DNA of 64,000 nucleotides from DASSUW01 sp963740605 (GTDB taxonomy: Bacteria > Actinomycetota > Thermoleophilia > Solirubrobacterales > Solirubrobacteraceae), in the NCBI GenBank assembly GCA_963740605.1, contig CAVUFC010000022.1:124001-188000 (forward strand), in the 5' to 3' direction. How positions within the stretch are numbered: position 1 is the stretch's first letter; each line of letters starts with the position of its first letter. The notes beneath the pieces are model-generated. The model was not told the origin of the DNA, did not search any database, and saw only the letters and a list, made by a program, of their open reading frames with translations. This document shows, one piece after another, positions 35,607 through 44,468 of this stretch. The position numbers and the translations under genes are program-made.

Positions 35607-36102
35607 CTCGACGCTCCTCCGATCACGGGATTCGTGCCGCGAGCTTCTCTATGCCGGACGCCCGGCGCATCACCCACACTGGATGACTCCCGAATCCATC
35701 CCCGGACTGGTGCCGGTCCCGCCCAGGACGGAACCTGAGCCCCAGCCGACCGCACGCCACGGGCTGAAGCACGACTGCTACTTGAAAAGCGGGTATCACG
35801 ACTGTCCGCGAGCTCGCGATCGCAGGACGACACACCAGCATCCTCGCGTTCGCCGGCTCGCTATCGCTTGCGCCTGGGAGGAGCGGTCCGCGAGCGACGA
35901 CGCGTACTGCTCCTCATGCCTCGATGCGGCAGCGCCGCGGAGGGGCGGGCCGGCGCCTCGGCGCGCTGCCTCGTGTGGTTGAGAACGCTGTGGTTGGCGC
36001 GTGCGCAATCGGCCGTTTGGGATGATGACGCTCGTCTTGGGTCGGTGAATCCTGCGGCCCCCTGCGGGCCGCCTCGCGGTTCGAGTCGATGCGGAGGTCG
36101 CG
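35607..36102. other. Intergenic region between divergent sulfatase and phosphoesterase
   Basis: 496 bases that should carry both promoters. A perfect 12-bp palindrome CGCGAGCTCGCG lies at 35807-35818, and GCGGCCC (36054-36060) pairs with GGGCCGC (36066-36072) in what would be the leader of the phosphoesterase mRNA. No gene is seen. Confidence 0.5.
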
Positions 36103-37686
36103 ATGAGCACGCCGAGCCGAGAGAACGCACTGGATCACGTCGTCGTCGTGATGTTCGAGAACCGGTCGTTCGACAACCTCCTCGGGTGCCTGTACGAGCC
36201 CGGCGAGGTCGCGTCGTTCGAGGGGGTCTTGGGTAAGGACCTTTCCAATCCGGTGCCCGAGTGGGCGCAGCATCGTCCCGATGACGGGATCGTTCGCTAC
36301 GGGGTCGCGCCGAACATGAACACGCCGAATCCCGATTCCGGCGAGGAGTACCCGCACATCAATACGCAGCTGTTCGGGATCCTCGACGAGGAAAACCGCG
36401 GACAGGTCGACGCGGAGCGCTCCTTCAACGAGCCGCGTGACGGCCAGGGTCCGAGCATGGACGGCTTCGTCGCCGACTACATCAGCATGTTGACGGTCGA
36501 GCTCGGGCGCCAGCCGACGGTCGAGGAGTACGCCCAGATCATGACGGGCTACACGCGCGAGCAGATGCCGGTGCTGTCGGAGATCGCGCGCGGCTTTGCG
36601 ACCTTCGATCACTGGTTCTGCGACGTGCCGACGTGCACGTACCCGAATCGATCGTTCTTTCACGCCGGTCAATCCACCGGCTATGTGGTGAACATGTCGC
36701 CGCCCGGGTGCTTCCCGAAGACCAACGACGGCGAGACGCTCTTCGATCGCCTCGACGCGGCCGGACTGACGTGGAAGGTCTACTGCGATCCACCGTCGCA
36801 CTACTCACTGACCGGTGTGATCCACGCCCCGCGCCTCGCCGGCAAATTCGCGACCAACTTCTTCTCCACCCGCCAGTTCTTCGAGGACGCCGAAAAGGGC
36901 GAACTGCCCACCTACTCGTTCATCGAGCCGCAGATCATCGGCTGGAACCACAACGACATGCACCCGCCATTTGCCGGCATGCTCGGCTTGCTCGCCGAAA
37001 AGGTCGGCGCCCCCGACGCTGCGGGCGTGACCTTCGACCCGCCCTCCTCCCTGACCGCCGGGGAGGACCTCCTCGCGCGCATCTACGACGCGATCCGCAG
37101 ATCCTCTTCGCCGACCGGCTCCAACCACCTCAACACCACGTTGCTGGTGACGTTCGACGAGCATGGCGGCACCTACGACCATGTGCCGCCGCCGGCCGCG
37201 GTCCCGCCCAACGGCAACGGCCAGCCGGGCCAGATGGGATTCACGTTCAACCGCTCTGGCATCCGCGTACCGACGCTGGCGATCTCCGCATGGATCCCCG
37301 AGCGCACCGTCATCAACCACGAGCACCGCGCGACATCACTGCTGGCGACGATGCGCGAGCGCTTCAACCTCGGCGCCCCCATCACCGCCCGAGAGGCCAG
37401 CGCACGCAGCTTCACCGACATCTTCACGCTGAGCACGCCACGCGCACAAGAGGACTGGCCAGAGATCATCGCCCGCCCGGTTCCCGAGCTGCACGAGTCG
37501 CTCGTGCCCCTCGACGCTCCGCTCAGTCTGCTCGGCAAGTCGCTGCTCTTCGCCGTCTTCGCCATGGCCGAAGGATTCGGAGAGCCCGTTCCCGACCTCA
37601 AGCCCGAAGACCCGATCACCGGCGCTGAGGCGATCGCGCTCGCCCACGAAACGCTCGGCGAAGTCTTCCCCGCCATGCGCGACTAG
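36103..37686 (+). CDS. Phospholipase C/acid phosphatase-type phosphoesterase
   Basis: 527 residues of the phosphoesterase family (PLC and AcpA types). The N-terminal metal motif is VVVVMFENRSFDNLLG; others are FDHWFCDVPTCTYPNRSFFH, SFIEPQ and LLVTFDEHGGTYDHVPPP, all as in the family, which cuts phosphate esters of lipids or other alcohols. No Tat or Sec signal precedes the domain, unlike secreted PLCs, so it may act inside the cell. GGAGG at 36090-36094 serves the ATG at 36103. A GC hairpin with a T-rich tail follows at 37725. Confidence 0.93.
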   Translation: MSTPSRENALDHVVVVMFENRSFDNLLGCLYEPGEVASFEGVLGKDLSNPVPEWAQHRPDDGIVRYGVAPNMNTPNPDSGEEYPHINTQLFGILDEENRGQVDAERSFNEPRDGQGPSMDGFVADYISMLTVELGRQPTVEEYAQIMTGYTREQMPVLSEIARGFATFDHWFCDVPTCTYPNRSFFHAGQSTGYVVNMSPPGCFPKTNDGETLFDRLDAAGLTWKVYCDPPSHYSLTGVIHAPRLAGKFATNFFSTRQFFEDAEKGELPTYSFIEPQIIGWNHNDMHPPFAGMLGLLAEKVGAPDAAGVTFDPPSSLTAGEDLLARIYDAIRRSSSPTGSNHLNTTLLVTFDEHGGTYDHVPPPAAVPPNGNGQPGQMGFTFNRSGIRVPTLAISAWIPERTVINHEHRATSLLATMRERFNLGAPITAREASARSFTDIFTLSTPRAQEDWPEIIARPVPELHESLVPLDAPLSLLGKSLLFAVFAMAEGFGEPVPDLKPEDPITGAEAIALAHETLGEVFPAMRD

Positions 37687-37724
37687 GCCGCCTGCGTGCT
37701 GCCCCGACCCTCGTCAGCGCGTTC

Positions 37725-37747
37725 GCGCGCGGGACGCGCGCTTCTCC
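37725..37747 (+). terminator. Rho-independent terminator of the phosphoesterase gene
   Basis: GCGCGC (37725-37730) pairs with GCGCGC (37736-37741) around GGGAC and is followed by the pyrimidine-rich TTCTCC. It lies 39 bases after the stop codon. Confidence 0.55.
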
Positions 37748-38107
37748 TATCGCCTGCCAGGAGCACTCGAAGCGGCCGGACAGCGAGTGCTGCAATGCGC
37801 GACCGATGAAAATCAAGGGTGACGCTGGCGGCGCCTGGACGGAATTTGCGGTGATTTCGGACGACGGATCGGTCGCGGAGGTGTCGCCGAGGGCCTTAGA
37901 ACGTCCGTGTGAGGCCGACTCTGCCGCCACCGGCCCGGATCGGCGTGGTTGTGGCCGGATTTTGCGCGCGCGTGGTCTCCGTCGCGGTGGTCGACGGCGG
38001 CTGAGGAGCGCTAGGTTGTCGTGTGGGCGCGAGCCGATGACGAGTCAAAGAGCAGGCGTCTGGAGCTCGCGGGCCTGCCGCGCGACGTTGCCCTTTGAGG
38101 GCCTGAT
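37748..38107. other. Region between phosphoesterase and IS110 transposase
   Basis: About 360 bases without a recognisable gene. A frame starting at 37806 (MKIKGDAGGAWTEF) reads plausibly for about 30 residues and then degenerates. It probably includes one end of the IS110-type element, which by family rule lacks terminal inverted repeats, so the boundary cannot be seen. Confidence 0.4.
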
Positions 38108-39376
38108 CTATGCGCGCTCCGCTGTCACGCTCGCGCCCACCTTTCTCGTCGGGGCTGCGGCCTGCCGGTCGGTGACGAGCCGCTTGTAGGAGGCCTCGGC
38201 CTGCGCGGCGAGCTGCCTTTCGGCTTGGCGCATCCTCTGGTGGGTGACCCAGACGCCGGATGGCTTGCCCTTGCGAGCCGGCGCGCCGGCGGTGATCTCG
38301 AGCCGGCGCAGCTTCTTGTTGGTCAGCGACGGTTGCTGGTGGGCGTAGTCCTCGCCGCGGCAGAGCATGCACCAGAACAGGATCGCCAGCTTGCGCGCGG
38401 TCGCGACGATCGCCTTGCCGTGCCCGCGGCGGGCGCGCGTGCGGTCATAGAAGGCGTGCAGCGGGCCGGGCTGGCCGACGACACTCCAGGCGGCCTCGAC
38501 CAGCGCCCAGCGCGCGGCGGCCGAGCCGCGCTTGCTGATCTTGCCGCTGCGCGCCGGCGCCTCCCCGGACTGGCGGACCTTCGGGTCCAGGCCCAGGTAG
38601 GCCACCAGCTTGCGACTGGTCAGGAACCGGTCGGCACGCCCGATCGCGGCGATGAAGGTCGCGGCGCCGATCAGGTTCACGCCCGGGACGGTCATCAGCC
38701 GCCGGATCTCGGGCCAGTTGAGCGCCTGTTGGGCGACCAGTCGCTCGACGGCGGCGATCTCGGCGTCGAGGAAATCGATGTGACGGATTCCGGCGTCGAC
38801 GGACTCGCGCTCCTCCAGCGGCAGCTCGAGACCGGCCAGCCACCGGCGGCCCTTGACCCCGAACAGGTCCGAGCACGGCGGCTTGCCCTGCAGGCGGCGC
38901 TGCAGCACCGCCTGGATCTCGTTCTTCGCCCGCGTCCGTGAGCGCACGAGCTGCTCGCGCCGCGCCAGCCGCCGACGCAACACGCGGCAGCGCTCGTCGG
39001 GCATCCACACCGACTCAAGCTCCCCCGACCACAGCAGCCGCGCCAACGTGCGCGCGTCCAGCCGATCGGTCTTAGCGCGCGCTTGCGCGATGCCGGTGTC
39101 GTCCGGGCTGACCACCACCACGCGCTCGACGTGCGGCTCGAGGATCCGCGCCACCTCCCAACAGCTGCCCGTGACCTCCAACGCCACGCGATCGGACTTC
39201 ACCAGGCTCTGCGCCAGCACCCCCAGCCCCTCCGGGGTGCTCGGCACCCGAGCACCGGACCGGACCTGGCCGTCCTCAGAGATCGCGACGCGAAAGGGAG
39301 CACTACGGGACTGGTGCCGGATGGGCCTCGGCCCTCGTGCGAGCTGCCCGCGCTCGACTCGAGAGCAAAGGCGCAT
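38108..39376 (-). CDS. IS110-family transposase, N-terminally damaged
   Basis: The 422-codon frame is IS110-like from about residue 30: RVAISEDGQVRSGARVPSTP, LEVTGSCWEVARILEPHVER, the acidic pair in AKTDRLDARTLARLLW, and the C-terminal Transposase_20 region PGVNLIGAATFIAAIGRADR with SGKISKRGSAAARWALVEAA. The first catalytic Asp, normally in a GxDVHxxxx motif about ten residues before RVAISEDG, is missing; the preceding codons are unrelated sequence. So the element has lost its 5' end at about 39295 and the RuvC-like DEDD site is incomplete. It sits inside the island and is probably immobile. It would have been a site-specific DEDD transposase using a bridge RNA. Confidence 0.85.
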   Translation of the reverse strand: MRLCSRVERGQLARGPRPIRHQSRSAPFRVAISEDGQVRSGARVPSTPEGLGVLAQSLVKSDRVALEVTGSCWEVARILEPHVERVVVVSPDDTGIAQARAKTDRLDARTLARLLWSGELESVWMPDERCRVLRRRLARREQLVRSRTRAKNEIQAVLQRRLQGKPPCSDLFGVKGRRWLAGLELPLEERESVDAGIRHIDFLDAEIAAVERLVAQQALNWPEIRRLMTVPGVNLIGAATFIAAIGRADRFLTSRKLVAYLGLDPKVRQSGEAPARSGKISKRGSAAARWALVEAAWSVVGQPGPLHAFYDRTRARRGHGKAIVATARKLAILFWCMLCRGEDYAHQQPSLTNKKLRRLEITAGAPARKGKPSGVWVTHQRMRQAERQLAAQAEASYKRLVTDRQAAAPTRKVGASVTAERA

Positions 39377-39403
39377 TGCCGGGGTGGCTTGGCGACGACG
39401 CTT

Positions 39404-39988
39404 TCAGCCGCCGAGTTCGTCGGGGCGTTCGGCGGAGTCGTACGCCGCTGCTGTCGAGCGCGCCAGCTCGGATACCTGCGCCTCGAAGGACTGGCTGTCG
39501 TACGCGTCCCCGGCGCGGAGCGGCGGTGGCGCGGGCGCGAGCGGGACGTAGAGGTCATCGCCGTCCCCGACGGGGTGAAGCCACAGGGCGAGTAGGTAGA
39601 GCGCGTCAAGCCGAAGCAGACGGAGCTCAAGCCGCTCGGCACCGGCGCGCTCGTGGCGCTCGGCGTCGTGCAGCGCTTTCACCGTGGAGTCCACGAACGC
39701 GCCGCGGTTGACGACCGCTCCGGCGCCGGGGGTGTCGCGGCCGGGCAGCTCGATGGCTGCGACGACGCGCTGGTCCTCTTCGAGCAGTGCGCGCCAGCCG
39801 ACCGGCTCGGCGAGGTCGGCGATGCGTCCTCCCGCGGCGAGCTGCCCGAGCGGGGCGGAGAAGATCCGGTGCGGCGTGGTGAGCGACAGCTCACCACGCG
39901 CCCGGCGGGGGAAGCGCCCGGTCGCGGCGACCGCCCGCCGGACGGCGTCGACGGCGGCGGGCGGGAGTTCGGGGGTCACGATCGGCAC
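39404..39988 (-). CDS. Uncharacterised protein next to the papain-like protease
   Basis: 194 residues, not recognised. It has an Arg/Ala-rich N-terminus (AVDAVRRAVAATGRFPRRAR), a strand-rich middle (PVGWRALLEEDQRVVAAIEL), a Leu/Arg helix (RLELRLLRLDALYLLALWLH) and ends in a flexible Ala/Ser tail. There is no membrane segment or signal peptide. It starts four bases after the papain-like protease gene stops, so the two are almost surely one operon; it may be an accessory, immunity or regulatory partner. No function is claimed. Confidence 0.6.
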   Translation of the reverse strand: MPIVTPELPPAAVDAVRRAVAATGRFPRRARGELSLTTPHRIFSAPLGQLAAGGRIADLAEPVGWRALLEEDQRVVAAIELPGRDTPGAGAVVNRGAFVDSTVKALHDAERHERAGAERLELRLLRLDALYLLALWLHPVGDGDDLYVPLAPAPPPLRAGDAYDSQSFEAQVSELARSTAAAYDSAERPDELGG

Positions 39989-39992
39989 GGGA

Positions 39993-40619
39993 CTAGGGCT
40001 CCGTGTAGTACGTGTGGGTCCAGGAACCGGTGCTCTGATAGCTGCTGGTGAACGTCGCCAGCGGGATGTCCGAGCTGCCGTAGATCGGGTCGCGCACGTC
40101 GACGTACTCGTCCGGATCGCACGCGCGGTACCCCGCGATCATCACGAAGTGCCCGCCGCCGCCGGACCAGCCGATCCGCGCGCCCAGCGGACGGCCGCTG
40201 CGGATCTGCGAACGGATCTGGGTGATCGTCGCCGTGCCGGCGGACGAGCTCGCGAGGTTGCCGGTCCTGGTCAGCGCGAGGTTCAGGTACCACGGCTGGT
40301 TGCACTGGGACGTCGAGCCGTTCTGGCAGCACGTGGTCTGCCCGAGCTCGGCGTTGACCACCGAGCACTGCGTCCACGCGCTGGCGTTGTCGTAGAACAG
40401 CGAAACGCTCACCGAGCAGGCCGCCCAGCACCACTGGGTCTGGAGCTGCGCCTGCATCGTGAAAGACAGACGACGCCACAACCGCAGCAGGCACTCCAGC
40501 CACCCGATGATCCACCGCCAGCACCACCACCAGCGTTCGAGGAGCCAGCGCCACCGAAGCGCCGGCGGCTGGTCCTGCGACAGATCCAGGCGTATCCGCG
40601 TCTGATCGAGCGTGGACAT
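39993..40619 (-). CDS. Papain-like cysteine protease
   Basis: 208 residues. The catalytic Cys lies in TQWCWAACSVSV, and the catalytic His in GGGGHFVMIAGYRA, followed by VDVRDPIYG for the Asn/Asp side. This is the bacterial papain-like (C39/C70-like) arrangement of about 150 residues. The first 50 residues are unusual: LRWRWLLERWWWCWRWIIGW, a run of Trp and Arg that could bind a membrane or another protein and is not a normal signal peptide. The paired gene downstream is four bases away. It may mature or degrade a partner protein; the substrate is unknown. Confidence 0.78.
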   Translation of the reverse strand: MSTLDQTRIRLDLSQDQPPALRWRWLLERWWWCWRWIIGWLECLLRLWRRLSFTMQAQLQTQWCWAACSVSVSLFYDNASAWTQCSVVNAELGQTTCCQNGSTSQCNQPWYLNLALTRTGNLASSSAGTATITQIRSQIRSGRPLGARIGWSGGGGHFVMIAGYRACDPDEYVDVRDPIYGSSDIPLATFTSSYQSTGSWTHTYYTEP

Positions 40620-40802
40620 GAGCCTTCCATGCGAACCTAACCGCCGAGCATGCTCGGGTCAATCCCGGCGCCGCACGCGTCGCGACCCGGCCCACGCGGG
40701 AAACGCTGCCGCCTGGCGAGGAGCGGGTGCCGGCGCCGCTCGTGCCCTGGGCTCGCGCGCCAGGTTCGGCGTCGCGGAATGTCGATGGGCGAGGCCACGT
40801 GT

Positions 40803-40822
40803 CGACCCGTACGTACTGGTCG
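40803..40822. promoter_or_regulatory. 20-bp near-perfect palindrome upstream of the protease operon
   Basis: CGACCcGTACGTACtGGTCG is symmetric apart from one base pair. It lies 184 bases upstream of the protease start and just past the ASCH gene stop. It could be an operator for the protease operon; no cognate regulator is adjacent. Confidence 0.4.
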
Positions 40823-40844
40823 TCATGTGTCGTGGAGCGCCGCC

Positions 40845-41240
40845 TCAGCCGAGGCCCTCGAGCGCGTCGAGGATCGCGCTGTCGTCGCGCAGCTCGCGGT
40901 GCAGATACCGCCAGGACTGTGGCCCAGCGCGTTCGAGGGTGAACGGCCCCAGCGGGCGAACCGGGCCGAGTTCGATGCCGTACGCGATGTCGAGATCACC
41001 GAAGCGAGCGAAGAACTCGGTCGTGCTGACGGCGGCATCGACGCCGACCCTTCGCCACAACGCGCGCGGCGGCTCTGCATGCACTGCTTTGACGATCGCG
41101 ACGGCTTCAACGCGCTTCACCGGGTAGCTGGTGTAGATCACCAGCGGTGTGCCCGGCTCGCAGCCGCTGCGCTGGCGTCGCAACTCGACCGTCTTGACGC
41201 CGCGTTGAATGAGCTGGGACCAACGGGGTTGGATGCTCAT
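40845..41240 (-). CDS. ASCH-domain protein
   Basis: 131 residues from the ATG at 41240, which starts the motif MSIQPRWSQLIQRGVKTVEL; an in-frame start at 41255 adds five residues. The ASCH fold (a PUA-like RNA-binding beta barrel) shows the expected GxKTxELRRQ motif, the strand VIYTSYPVKRVEAVAIVKAV and the C-terminal RPLGPFTLER. ASCH proteins bind RNA and some degrade or demodify nucleotides; they are common in mobile islands and close to toxins. It stands alone here. Confidence 0.85.
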   Translation of the reverse strand: MSIQPRWSQLIQRGVKTVELRRQRSGCEPGTPLVIYTSYPVKRVEAVAIVKAVHAEPPRALWRRVGVDAAVSTTEFFARFGDLDIAYGIELGPVRPLGPFTLERAGPQSWRYLHRELRDDSAILDALEGLG

Positions 41241-41527
41241 CAGCACGGGTTGCACGAACCGCCAAGGATGGCGGCTTCAATCCAACAGCGAGTTCCGCCC
41301 CGCCGCAGTTGTATGGGTACGGCCCCAGAGCCTGGTGCGGCACACGCATATGACGCCGCCCATGCTGAGGCTGCACAGTGCTGGATCACGGACTTCGTCT
41401 CTTGCCGGAGCGCGGGGCGGCGGGGTAATGTCCGCGCATAGCGGACGAAGCAACGACCGAGCTCGTTCCGCAGCCGCACGGACGAGACTTCCAGAAGCTG
41501 CTGGCGTCCCAACTGAGCCTCGGCGAT

Positions 41528-43000
41528 GTGGGCGAGGGCGCGGCGGCGACGACGCCGGCACCGGATCGGTCCTACGACTCCAACGATGCGTTGTGGCGTG
41601 AGGTGCTGGGGGAACGCGTGCGCGCGACGCGCGTCGTCCACCTCGAGGACTTCGTGCTCTCCGAGTGGTTTCCGCTCAGCCCCGGTCTCTTCCACACGCC
41701 CGAGGCGGCCTGGAGTCGGGAGGACGCACAACACCACCTGCTCACCGGACCCAATCGGCAGGCACAACTGGAGCAGGAGATCGGCCGCTCGCTGCGGCCG
41801 GGGGCGCTCGACGAAGCGACACGCGACATGCTGCGGGTCTATAGCCCGCGCGGGAAGCTGGGCATGATGGGCGGCGGCGTCGGCTGCGTGCGACTGCACC
41901 ACCGCCGACTGGAGTCCGACGACGTGTGGTTCATGTCAGCGTCTTCGACGCCGATCGCTCACGAAGGGTTTCCGGTCCTGCTCCCTGCCGCGCTGTACGA
42001 CGAATGCATCGACGCGATCGCAGACAGCGGCGGGCTCCGGTGCCGGCTGACGGGCCGTTTGCATCAAGTGACCGATGGGTTCGATCCACTCTTCCCTCGC
42101 GTCGTGGGCGTCCCGCGTCTCTACCTACTGGGAGAGCGCCTCGAGCCCCGTGCGCCTAAGAACGAGACATTCATTGCGACAGGCGCCTTGACCTTCGAGG
42201 CGGCCAGCGCGACCGAACCGGCGGATTGGCGCTCCGAGTGGGACCCAGTGCCGGATCTACACGCTGCGTACGTCACATTCGCTGCGGGAAACCAGGCGTC
42301 GATTCGGGCGGCCGCGGACTGGGTGGCCTCCTCGTACGTCGAGTCACTGTTTGACGGCCGGGTCGTCAGTGATTTCGACGAGCACGTGCCGCGTTTTGCC
42401 GGTGCGCCCCTCGAGGTCTCACGGGTAACGGCCGCGATGCTCGAGCCGCACACCGTCAAACGGATCGTCGACAAGACCGGGCCGCAGCCCGACGTCGCTC
42501 AGCTCTTCGCGCAGCGCGCCGAACGGCTGTCCGCCGGCGCGTGCGACTTCTTCATCAGCTACACCGCGGCCGACCGTGTGTGGGCGGAGTGGATCGCGTG
42601 GCGACTCGAGGCCGCGGGCTATACGACGGTCCTGCAGGCTTGGGACTTCCGGCCCGGTGATGCGTGGGTGGCGCAGATACAAGCCGCGACAACGACCGCC
42701 CGCCGCACAATCGCCGTCCTATCCCCCGACTACCTCTCATCCGTGCACAGCGCAGCCGAGTGGCAGGCAGCGTACGTAGACGATCCTGAGGGCGCGGCCG
42801 GTCGTCTCGTACCGGTGCGCGTGCGCGAATGCCGCCCGGAAGGGCTCCTTGCGACCCGAACCTGGATCGACCTCATCGGTCTCGACGCGGACAGCGCGCG
42901 CGACGCCCTGCTCGCCGGCATCGAGCGTCGGCGCGCGAAGCCATCGCGCGAGCCCGCATTCCCGGGAACCGTACGCACCACGCCGTTTCCGGCCTCCTGA
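41528..43000 (+). CDS. TIR-domain protein with unknown N-terminal region
   Basis: 490 residues from the GTG at 41528. The last 135 residues are a TIR_2-type domain like those on bacterial NLR proteins: FFISYTAADRVWAEWIAWRL, QAWDFRPGDAWVAQIQAA, IAVLSPDYLSSVHSAAEWQA (with the conserved Glu) and RLVPVRVRECRPEGLLA. The first 330 residues (LYLLGERLEPRAPKNETFIA, LTFEAASATEPADWRSEWDP) match nothing I know and are not NB-ARC or TPR. The frame stays open upstream to 41429 and reads coding-like (IADEATTELVPQPHGRDFQK), but no ATG, GTG or TTG is there; an ATA at 41438 is where homologous sequence might begin. A defence or NADase signalling role is inferred from TIR. Confidence 0.85.
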   Translation: MGEGAAATTPAPDRSYDSNDALWREVLGERVRATRVVHLEDFVLSEWFPLSPGLFHTPEAAWSREDAQHHLLTGPNRQAQLEQEIGRSLRPGALDEATRDMLRVYSPRGKLGMMGGGVGCVRLHHRRLESDDVWFMSASSTPIAHEGFPVLLPAALYDECIDAIADSGGLRCRLTGRLHQVTDGFDPLFPRVVGVPRLYLLGERLEPRAPKNETFIATGALTFEAASATEPADWRSEWDPVPDLHAAYVTFAAGNQASIRAAADWVASSYVESLFDGRVVSDFDEHVPRFAGAPLEVSRVTAAMLEPHTVKRIVDKTGPQPDVAQLFAQRAERLSAGACDFFISYTAADRVWAEWIAWRLEAAGYTTVLQAWDFRPGDAWVAQIQAATTTARRTIAVLSPDYLSSVHSAAEWQAAYVDDPEGAAGRLVPVRVRECRPEGLLATRTWIDLIGLDADSARDALLAGIERRRAKPSREPAFPGTVRTTPFPAS

Positions 43001-43202
43001 TCGACGCTGCGAGTCAGCAGTTCGCGTGCAGACGCGTCACGCAGGGGTTGGCCCTGTGCAGCACGGCGTCTCACGCATGCAGCATCGTCGCGGAACATCT
43101 TCGGTTGCCGCTGCTTCTTCATGCGGCCCACGAGCGAGGAGCTCTGACGCCTTGATCGTTGAGGATTGACACTCGCTCGCCCGCCAGGGTTAGAGTCGCG
43201 CA

Positions 43203-44150
43203 ATGAGCGACCCAGTACGTGTCGTCGAGCCTCCGAACGAGCCGTTCGACGAACCGCGGCCTCGCTCGTGGCGCCGGCAGGTACTCGTTCGTGTCGAGCG
43301 GGGCCTGGCCGAGTTGGACTCGTTGCGGCTGACCGAGGGCAACCCTGATGCCGAGCAGGCGCGCTCTGCCCGCTTGTTGTTCAGACACGCGTTGCAGGTT
43401 GCGCGCGCAAGACCGAACCCTCTTGGCGAGTTGCGAATCTGGCTGACTGGCACCGAGATCGACGAGGCGTGGCGCACCGTGCATGCCGCAGAGGAATAGT
43501 TGCTCTTGCTGCAGTCGGAGGACGCATTGTTGGCGCAGGTCCCTGAATTGGCGGCAGCGGTTCGCACTCACTTATCGGCGAACGACGATCGGGCGACGAG
43601 CTATCTGCAGACGCTCGTTGATGCCGCCGCGAGGCAGCACGTTGACCGTGAACAGCTGAGAGCGATCCGCGTGACTTTGAACAGTCTCCGCGACGAGTCG
43701 TTTGCGACCGTGCGCGGATATCGCAACGTCGCCTTGGGTGCCGTGGTGGCGCTGACCGCGGTGGCGATCGCGCTGGTCTTTGATGCGCCGGGCGACGAGT
43801 GGCTGCCGATCTGCGCGCCAGAGGCGACGGAGTGTGCGACGGTTGGACAGATCGAGGCCGTCGGCGCTCTGGGCGGCCTCCTGGGCGTCGTAGCCGCCTT
43901 GTACTCGTTCCAGGGCGGGTCCGGGCCGTACGCGCTCCCGGCAGTGCTCGCCGTGCTCAAGGTGCCCGCCGGCGCGCTTACGGGCCTTTTCGGCGCCATG
44001 TGGATGCAGAGCGAGCAGTTCGGGCTGAAGGCGCAGCCAGGGAGTTCAGTTCTGGCGTACGTGGCGCTTTTCGGCTTCGCGCAGCAGGCGATAACGGCGT
44101 TCGCGGATCGCCATGCGGGTCAGATCCTCAGGCCCGTGCAGAAGCCCTAG
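43203..44150 (+). pseudogene. Two-helix membrane protein gene split by an in-frame TAG
   Basis: Codons 43203-43496 give 98 residues ending WLTGTEIDEAWRTVHAAEE; a TAG at 43497-43499 is followed in the same frame by LLLLQSEDALLAQVPELAAA and on to a C-terminal region with three or four membrane helices (GYRNVALGAVVALTAVAIAL; AVGALGGLLGVVAALYSF; LPAVLAVLKVPAGALTGLFG), ending at 44150. The helix across the stop is continuous, so I read this as one gene (about 315 residues) with a nonsense mutation. The alternative is two genes, the second starting at TTG 43500. The family is uncharacterised; its N-terminal helix (GTEIDEAWRTVHAAE) is a recurrent actinobacterial feature. It lies just downstream of the TIR gene. 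Confidence 0.7.
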
Positions 44151-44468
44151 ATGCTTGACGAGACGGGTCCAGTGTTCCTGTCGCCCGGTGCATACGCCGG
44201 ACGTGGTTGGCCGGACCAATGCTTCGCGCGAACCGCACCTTTCGGGGCATACCAGCGACAGCGCGCGGCGATGCGCTTTCGCAGCGCAGCCCTCGCGACG
44301 CCGCTGTGCGGGTACTCCGGGGAACTGACGTAGTTCACGGGAGCGACGCGCCCCGACGAGAAGCGCGGCGACGAAGACCTGCGCCTGGAAACGGTCGGCT
44401 CAGGCCTCGCCGATACCTGCCGCATCGTCGACGCACTGGAGCGCGGGTGAGGCTGCGAGAATGTCGCG
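44151..44468. other. Intergenic stretch, no gene seen
   Basis: 318 bases. A short coding-like frame from 44334 reads TRPDEKRGDEDLRLETVGSG and stops at 44450, possibly the tail of a lost gene. Nothing else is supported. Confidence 0.4.

Noticed and set aside
37806..38189. 127-codon frame starting MKIKGDAGGAW
   Set aside because: Only the first 30 residues look protein-like; the rest is Arg/Gly-rich chance sequence overlapping the end of the IS110 gene.
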